Assembly: GCA_037783415.1 (NCBI GenBank)
Contig: JAZGTN010000007.1
Location: forward strand, 2,129,501 to 2,193,500
Direction of reading: 5' to 3'
Origin: Leptasterias polaris
Taxonomy: Eukaryota; Echinodermata; Asteroidea; Forcipulatida; Asteriidae
DNA length: 64,000 nucleotides
The notes beneath the pieces are model-generated. The model was not told where the DNA came from, searched no databases, and saw only the letters and a list, made by a program, of their open reading frames with translations. Below, one piece after another: positions 53,601 through 62,600 of the stretch (positions are counted from its first letter, which is position 1; each line of letters opens with the position of its first letter). Both the position numbers and the translations under genes were made by a program.

Positions 53601-56600
53601 AAGCTTTTATTCAAGTACAGGCTACAGTTTTCTTCTACAACTTCAAGGCTCCAATGGTAATGCCATCGGCTGTAATTTACACACATTGAACTTCAATTAT
53701 GGAAATATATTTTAATGTTTGTGAAGTGCTTTTTAGATGCAATTGTGTGTTATCATCAAAAATGTATTTAGTTACACGAAACAACTTGTAAAAGGAATAC
53801 AATGAACAAGTCGTCAACGCTCGCTCCAGGCCGTAGGAAGCGAGTCTTGCTTATAATACTTATCACAACTTTAAATGGGAAAGAAGTTACCCCAACCTTT
53901 TATTCAGTGACTTATGATTCCAAATGAACGTGCAAGGAAAAACAATCCCTATAGTAATTTAAAGGAACACGTTGCCTTAAAATCTCACGAAATCTCACGG
54001 TTGGAGGTGTTCCTTATAGTTATTAAGAGTTGTTCTTGCAATAAAACACCTTTAATGTGTTATAATTAGTGAATGGTAATTAAAACAAACAAACATTGAC
54101 CTCTGACCCCCGAGACATGTCCCGCGAAATGTATACGTATTTCAAGCCGTCAATACGATCGTCGGTGTAATGGGCAATAACGCGCGATGAAGAGCAGTAG
54201 GCTGGCACCGTAGCCTGTGGCCTGGTAAACCTATCACATGAACCCCAGGTAATATACCATTCTCTACTCGACGACATGCGTGTATACAACGTACAAGTAA
54301 ACACGTCCACACCGCGCCGTAGAAGACGTGTCAAAAAAGAAGAAACGAAAACCTCGCCAATCAGGGTAAGAATACTGTCATGGGACAAACCGAGAGAAAG
54401 GACTTGGGTTATTTATACCCAATGTTTATTGTGGACACGACTAAAAAAACACGGCACATCACACGTAATAAAATAATTGCTCATGAGTCGTAGTTCAACA
54501 GCTGCGACTCTGGAAATAAGACTAATAGAATTTGTCCGACATTTATGGGAGTCAAAATCTTGACTCCCATAAATGGCGGAGCGTTTTGTTTTGCGAAATT
54601 TAGCAAAAGCGAAGCATTTCTAAGGCACGTTTGTGTGGATCATTATATTCTACTTTTTAAACATCTTTCCGACCGTGCTCATTTTAAATCAAACGCTTGT
54701 TATAGTCCAAAAGCGCCCAACAGAGCCCAACCCGAAGGCAACGTGTCCCTTTAAGAAAACCTACTAATGGCTTGAGCACGTTGGGATTTATTACATCGTT
54801 AAAAGGGTTATGCCGGTGTGTTTTCCACCGTACGGCGCTAATTAGTAATGGATAAACCACACACTACAAATCTATAGTGATTCACCAGTCATGCTAGTGT
54901 AGTAACGAAAATATTGTGCGTTAGGTACCAAGACTGCTTTTAGTATATCAATAATTTGTACCAAAAACCCCAGACTCCCATATTATTGTTTTTGTTTGTT
55001 CGACGGATTTGTCATTTTGTGAAAATGGTGACGACATTGCACATTTCGGTCTCTTTGATAGATACAACTTTCTGCCCCTTTGAGGATGACTTCGACTGCA
55101 GAAACGGGATTTGTGTTACCGCAGAGGCAAGGTGTAATGGTTATATGGACTGCCGATCCCGTCCAGAAGGCCCATCTGCTGATGAAGAGGATTGTGGTGA
55201 GGACCGTAGAGTTAAATTTGCATTATTTATGGGTGTTCCAAAGCTCAGCTGCTCTTTTATTTGGGGAAGATGATCTACTGCAGCAGTTTTGTTTTAATTC
55301 AAATGTTTAGTGCTTGGCATTTAAATCGAGCGCCACCAAGAGTTTGCCCAAGTATGGAAATTTTAAAGAACACTGTCTACGCCAGGCTTAGACTGATTCC
55401 CTGTGCTTGGTCCGTCGGGCCCAATGATTTCATTTGATAAACGTAAGCCTTCCATTTTATGTGTTGATGGGTCTGAGGAGATGTAATTTGTCAGCTCGCT
55501 CTTGCACTTCGATCGTCTGTTTGTATGTAATGTTTTTTTCCCACTTTATAATGAATGTGTGTAATTGCGTATTGACTACGAATCTCCGTGTGACGTTGCA
55601 CTTTGTTCGTGGATAACACCAGACACCGGCCATGTGCGCGTGACAGGATCCTGCCAGATGGACTTTCGACCTCTCAAACACATGCATAATTATATGTTGG
55701 GTAAAAGTTTCAGTCTGATGGTATGAATCATTACAGGCACGTTTATCCAATGAAACCATCGGGTTTGTAAGACCAGTGCTTGTCCAGGCACTACACAGGC
55801 TATAATGTCCTCATTATTATCTTCCTGCTATTTTCAGGTGCTTGTGGTGGCACTAACATTCTCGTTGGAAGTGAACCAATTAACTTCACGTTGCCAGGAT
55901 ACCCAACTAGCTATCCACCATCTCTCGACTGCAATTGGACGATCGTTGCTCCGGATTGGATGTCAATAGTACACGTTGGAATAAATGATTTTTCGACAGA
56001 ATACGGGAAAGACGTGACTCTCTTTCAAGGCATCAATCTGTACGGAGACATGGTGTCATTTGAGTTGACTGGATCCATCGATAAACTGATATCTTTAACA
56101 TTTAATTCATCGCAAGATGTGTCCTTCAACTTTATAAGTGATTCCTATATTAGTGGACGAGGGTTTCTACTGGAACTTTACAGCAATAGTAAGTTCTCTT
56201 GAGAATTTTTAATCTTAAACAGACTGAGGTGATTGATTGGTTTATTGCTATTCAAAGATTAAGTATACACTAGAAACTGCCTTGGCCCTCGTGCTCAAAA
56301 AGACATGAAAATACAATATAAAAATGATGTCAAAGGACCAGTGTTACCTCTAGAGGTCAAAAACTCGTATACGTGTTTCCATAGTTTCGTCGGCTTGTTT
56401 ACCACAAAGGTGGCACGAATGGATAAATGTATATTCCTGCTGCTCAACAACATAAAATAGTATATTTGCAAATTTACGCCATAGGCGTTTGTGAAACACA
56501 ACTTAACAACTTGTAAATATTTATTTGTTTTAAAACCCTGCGAGAAGCGGGCAGTTTGTGATTTGCCCCGAGGATAGACTTGGTTCCAAGTCTGTGCTCG

Positions 56601-59600
56601 TGGTTTTTAGTCTACCTGATAGCCAATACATAATTGCCTGAAATAGCGCCCTCTTGTGGATTAACCTCCGTCTTTAACCTACACGATAAGATTGCGAGTT
56701 AGACCGCGTGATAGCCATTCTGCGGGGGAAATTTTGTGTGGCTGATGCAGAAGAAATAACCGCGATCTCAGACTTGAGATCAAGTCTACCCCGAGGAGCG
56801 GATGTGCTCACGCGGTAGGCATATATGTAATTAGTGAAATTTACACATGAAACAGTCACAGGGTAAAAAAGAAATAGTAACCAGGTCACCTATATAATTA
56901 TACCCTGAGGGTATTTCTGGGTCAGGATTATAAACAAACAGCTCAGGTTTCCATTCACAGACAGATGACAGAGAGCATGTGTTGGTACTGACGGGTAAGT
57001 TTTGTACACAAAGGATTGCCGCCTTGGCGAAGACCCACTTTGTGACAGCCGGCCTACCCGGTGAACGACCTCTATGGCAAAATCGGTTCAGCCACTTTGT
57101 TAAGGGGTGTTCAAGGTTGGATGAAAATTAAGTTTAGCGAAAAAAAAAAGTGTTTTAAAGGTATTATACAGGATCGACAGAGCTGACAAAATAATCACAG
57201 ACAGTGTTCATGTTTTGTGTAATCAACCACATACATGAAATAACAAACCTGTGAAAATTTTAGCTCAATTGGTCATCGAGGTTACGAGAAAATAGTGAAA
57301 AGAGACCTTATGTGTTTTCTGTTTTTCAAACATCGAGTTTATTATCGCGCGCGATAAAAACTATTGTTTTACTCATTTCTCAGAAACGATAGCATTTTAG
57401 GCAAAAATATTTTAAGTGACCCTTTCTACCATTACTTACTTTAAATCATGTAAGTTATGTGTGAATCTGTGAACATTTGTGTTTTTCGATCTTACCAATA
57501 GTGTACAGGGCCTTTAATTAACAAAATTAGAAAAACAGTCCTACGGCTTGAGACCAGCCGCTTTTAACAAAACTAATTTCAAATACATAAATCTCCACCC
57601 TTTTCAAAGGTACTGGTAACGCATCTTGTCCTGACCCCGATGTCTTTGATTGTGGAGACGGCTCTTGTTTGAAGCCAAGCGGAAGATGTGACGGTTTTAG
57701 AGATTGCCAAATAAGTGGAGCAGATGAGAATGATTGTGGTAAGAACTTTTCCTTTGTACTCATTCGAGGCTATACTATAGTGCCAACTCAAATCAACGCA
57801 ATCGGAATTAAAGGGAACATGGAACACTTGTTACCGCAGCAGATTTTCTAACTAATCCCTGCACGGATGAAGATACCAAATTATACTATCGTATGCATAG
57901 ATTGATCCAGTTGAACTCCCTGGTTCAACCATATGCAGCGTTCGAGTGACATCTAGACCGACTATGGGTAAATATGGTCGACATGAAGTCAGCCAAGCGA
58001 ACTTGCTTGTAGCTGTTGCTGACAGTCAACAGAAAACGCACTGTTTGTACCATTAAATGAAAACAAATATTTTTTTACACCTCTCTTTAAGTATTTTTGT
58101 TTTTTTAGGGTTTGCAATAAGCACAAATTCAATACACTAATTATTGCTCTTTTTAATCGTGTTCATTCCTAGACAATGTTACCTGCCCATCAGGATCGTT
58201 TCTCTGTCGGGATTCATCACAATGTGTTTACATGTCCTCAATCTGTGATGGCAAAATAGATTGTCCGAATGAAGACGACGAAACACCAAAAGCATGCAGT
58301 ATGTTTTTATTTGTATTTAAATACGTTTTTGATTCTTTAAAACTACTTTCTTTTCAAAAGTAGTAGTCCTGCCTGATTTCCTACCTTCCGCCCAGGTAGC
58401 AGTTAAATAAGCAGGATAGTTCTTTTCAGAACTTAGAAGTCTTCCGAAGTCTCCCGAATTCCGAACTATCTACTCCGCCAGCAGCAGAAGATTAAATAGC
58501 AAGACAAGTTCTCAAAGAACAAAATCTACCTAGCAAACTGAGTAAATACACACGTGGTATATACCGCAAACCAAATATACATTCAATGCCTCAAATACTA
58601 TATTACTTGTTTTTGTTTTTCATATTTTATGATTTGTTTATATGTTCATTTATCAGCATTCACATGTTTTACAATTTATTTAGCTAGTTACTAGGTTTTC
58701 CCGGCCAATTTCAGCAAAAATTCATTCAGTTTCATTAACATGCATTCAAATTAACGCATTTTCCCCATATCTTCTCAAACTAGGGTTTCCTTTTAGCTCT
58801 AAATGCATTCAATTTCGTTTTTGTGCACACATGATTTCGTTTTTCTCGTTCATATTCGCTTCGGTCATTCTATTTCGTTTATAGGTATTCAAGACTACAC
58901 TTTGACCATTCTTAAGTTGAATTTCTACTACGTATACACAGTTGATACATTCAAATTAAGACTCATTGAAGCGAACATGGTTTTGTTGCTAGTTTGCGTT
59001 TTCTTTTTCGTTCATGGGCAACGAATTTCAACTTCTTTGCATTCAAATTAAACATGAGTTATGGCTTTACGAGTAAGTTGGAAATTATAGCCCCTTTACT
59101 AGCACATAAGTTGTCCTTTGTAAGAGGTGTTTCCATGTATTTTACTTATGTTATTGTATCGTTTGTTTTTTGTTATTTAAAGCTACTGAACACGTTTGGT
59201 AATTGTCAAAGACCAGTATTCTCACTTGGTGTATCCCAACATATGCATAAAATAATAAGCCTGTGAAAATTTGGACTCAATTGGTCATTGAAGTTGCAAG
59301 AAAGTGATGAAAGAAAAAACATCCTTGTTGTACAAAAATGCTTTCAGATAGGAATTAAAGGCTTCTGGCCAGAAGTCTTTTATTATTTTAGTGAGAAATT
59401 ACCTCTTTCTCAAAAACAACGTTACTTCAGAGGGAGTCGTTTCTCACAATGTTTTATACTATCAACAGCTCTCCGTTGCTCGTTACCAAGTAAGTTTTTA
59501 TGCTAATATATATTTTGAGTAATTACCAAACGTGTACAGTGCCTTTAAACAGTCCGCTGTTCCTTTTGCTTTGTTATACACTTCGAAGTTAAAACCTGCA

Positions 59601-62600
59601 CCCAATAACTTTAAAATGAAAACTGACTCTATTGCGAAAGTCTTGAGATTTTTGGCCCTGGTATTTATGTTCTTGTCTTTGTTTTCTGCTAATGTCCGGA
59701 CCATGTCAAATTTGAAGTTAACAAATGTTTTAAAGGAAACAAAAGCTTAAAATGATAAGGGGTCGTTATAAAATCTAAAGATAAATTAATCTTTTTGTTT
59801 TCTTGTGGATTTTGTTCACAAGTCCTTTTCTTCGTGTGTTTGATATACATTTCTTCTATTCGTTTATTTTTATCTGAAGTTGGTTTCTTTAACCTTCAAT
59901 GATCTGACGTGCCAGACATCTCGGCATGTAAGTTTGGTTATGATTTATGCCAAGAGTCACCTGCTAGTTGTAGGTAGGCCTAGTCATGCCTGGTTATTCT
60001 CGAATGCTTCAATCAGTATCTCCCTGTTAACATTATTCACTACTCTGTACCGACCACGGGCAGTTCTTTCAAAATCGCTTAGACCTAAACTTGGAGATAA
60101 CGCGAAACTAGTGTAGAAATGAGTTTTCCCTAAAAATATTTGCCTTTATTAGAGGCAGCTACGAATCAGAAGGCATATAGCATAGAATTTGAATTTGAAT
60201 GCAAACATTTTGAAAAAGATTGCCCATTAATGAAATTGAATGGTTGACCACCTCTTGCCGATGGCTTTTACGAAATTGAATGAGTCTTGCGGTCTGATGA
60301 AATTGAATGATCTTATTAGACCAGTGAATGCTAAACTGGTGAAATTGAATGACTCCTTTAAACTGTTGAATGAGCCATGAGTTAAAATGAATGGATTTTT
60401 GTTGAAATTGGGCGGGAAAACCTATATTTACTTATTTACTTTTATTTTTTTGATGTGGAGTTATGCTACTCTGTTTATTTCACACTTATTTACTTACTTA
60501 TTTGTTTATTAACTTGCTTACTTGTTTTATTATTATCTCGTCTGCTCAGAACAAGGTCATTTGTGCAGCTTGTATGAGTTTCATAATTGCTTTAGCATAA
60601 CTTGGAGCCCCTGAATGGGGTTAATTGATTGATTAGTAGTGGTCTTCGTAGTATTTGCGTGGGAAAAGGAATCATTCGTTTTCTAAGTAAGAAATTAATT
60701 TGTTGATTCTGACTTATTTATTTCAAATTTATACAAATTTGTCACAGTTCCATGATGTTGAGTAACAGTTTTTAATAAAAGTCAGTACTCCGCCAAAATT
60801 GTTTAAATCTTTAAAAATCCTCCCAACTACACCTAGCCAAATCGCGTGCCAACTGTATTATAACCATCGGGGTTGTTTTTCACTATATAAAAAAAAATCC
60901 ACAAAGGACCAGCTCTTCCGGTTTTTCCCGAGGAATTGTAAAGCAATTACTTAACCTTTGACTTTATTACCACTTCTAGGTAAAATGAACCATTTTGAAT
61001 GTACACACTATGAATACAGACGAATATGGGGTAATTTCAAGGACATTTTGCTATAATTTATTTTATTTAGTCACAAGGGTCTATATCAAACACCCAAATA
61101 TCAAACTGTCACTTAAAAAGTGGCAACAGTGTAACCGTGTGATTTTTTGTTGATGATATCATGGAGTGACGTATTGATCATTACGAATATGAAATTGCAT
61201 TTAATGACCTGATAGTTCCGAGCAGACGATTTGCACTGACACGAAAATACAACAAACGCACTTTAGTAATAGAGAATCATTGGTAGAAAATATAATTGTC
61301 TTCAAATTAAAGTAACAAATCATCTGAACAAAACCAAATGAACGAATAAGGGACAACACATTTCTTTATTAAATAATGTATTTATTTATCAATACTATAA
61401 TTAATTCGTTTATTTATTTATTTATTCACTTACACACAAACTTTGTATCTCTAAAATGAAATTAGTTTCATTGAAGTTTCCTTGGATTTGTTATTCCTTT
61501 TTAAACTTTTCGAACATAATTGGTTGTAGGAACACTGAAGGTGAAGTAATTAGGGCATGTTTGATTCCGTTTTATTCCTAAATTTGCAATTTTGTTAAAT
61601 ATTTATTATGACAAAGCCGACCGATGTCCGGCAATGTGCTCATGTGATGTCTCTGTTGATGACTATGTTGTTCAGTGCACCTCGGGCTGGAATCAGGAGA
61701 CCATAGGACAAATTGTCGTCAAAACCACTCATCTGTAAGTACATTAACAAAGCTTTACGCTTCTTTTCGGTCATGATATTTCTGTCGTTGTTTGCGCGCA
61801 AACAATTCATCTTGTTGGTTTCTCCAATGGTAGTGTTGTTGTTGTTGTTTTTGTTGTTGCTGTTGCTGTTGTTGTGGTTTTTTTGTGTGTGTGTTTTGAG
61901 GGTTTTCTGCATTAAAAGTGTCTTATATAGCCCTTTTTCTTGATTTATTTTCCTGCAGCAAACTTACGAATGAAAATATAACCCGACTGAATACAGGAAT
62001 CTTCAAACATTTCACATACTTGAAATCACTGTAAGTTGCTCGCTTGTTCCCTTCCCCCCAAAGTCGACCGGTTCTGAGTCCTTGACCCAAATAGGTACAG
62101 AAGCAGGCGTATCCGACGAGTGGCAGTTGGTGGTCGTATTATTGGTTCAAGACGCTCCTGTTGTTTATTATATTGAAAGCTCTCCACTAGAGGGCGCTGT
62201 CAACCACGAACCGCTATCACCCCGAGAACCGCTATTTATGCGGTCTATGGGGAGAGCGCGCCCTCTTGTGGCGATGGATCGTGGGAAGATAATAATAACA
62301 GTAGTATTGAACCAAGACTATGGTAGATATCAAAGTACGGCCATATTTTATGACCATTTCAATAATGTTTACGCTTGACGGCAAAGTATACATTCGGTTT
62401 TTTGAACCGTTCGATTGTTTTAATCCTATATAAGTGTCGGTATTTACAATGAAACTAAACTGTCAAAATATCATTTCACAAGGTGTTTGAGTTTGTTTTT
62501 TTATAGATAGGCCTATTGTCGAAACACTGGAAAAAACAAAAAGCAAAGAGAGAGTCATCTCTTTGGATCATGGCCGACGTTTTCCCGCCCTCATGGCCGA

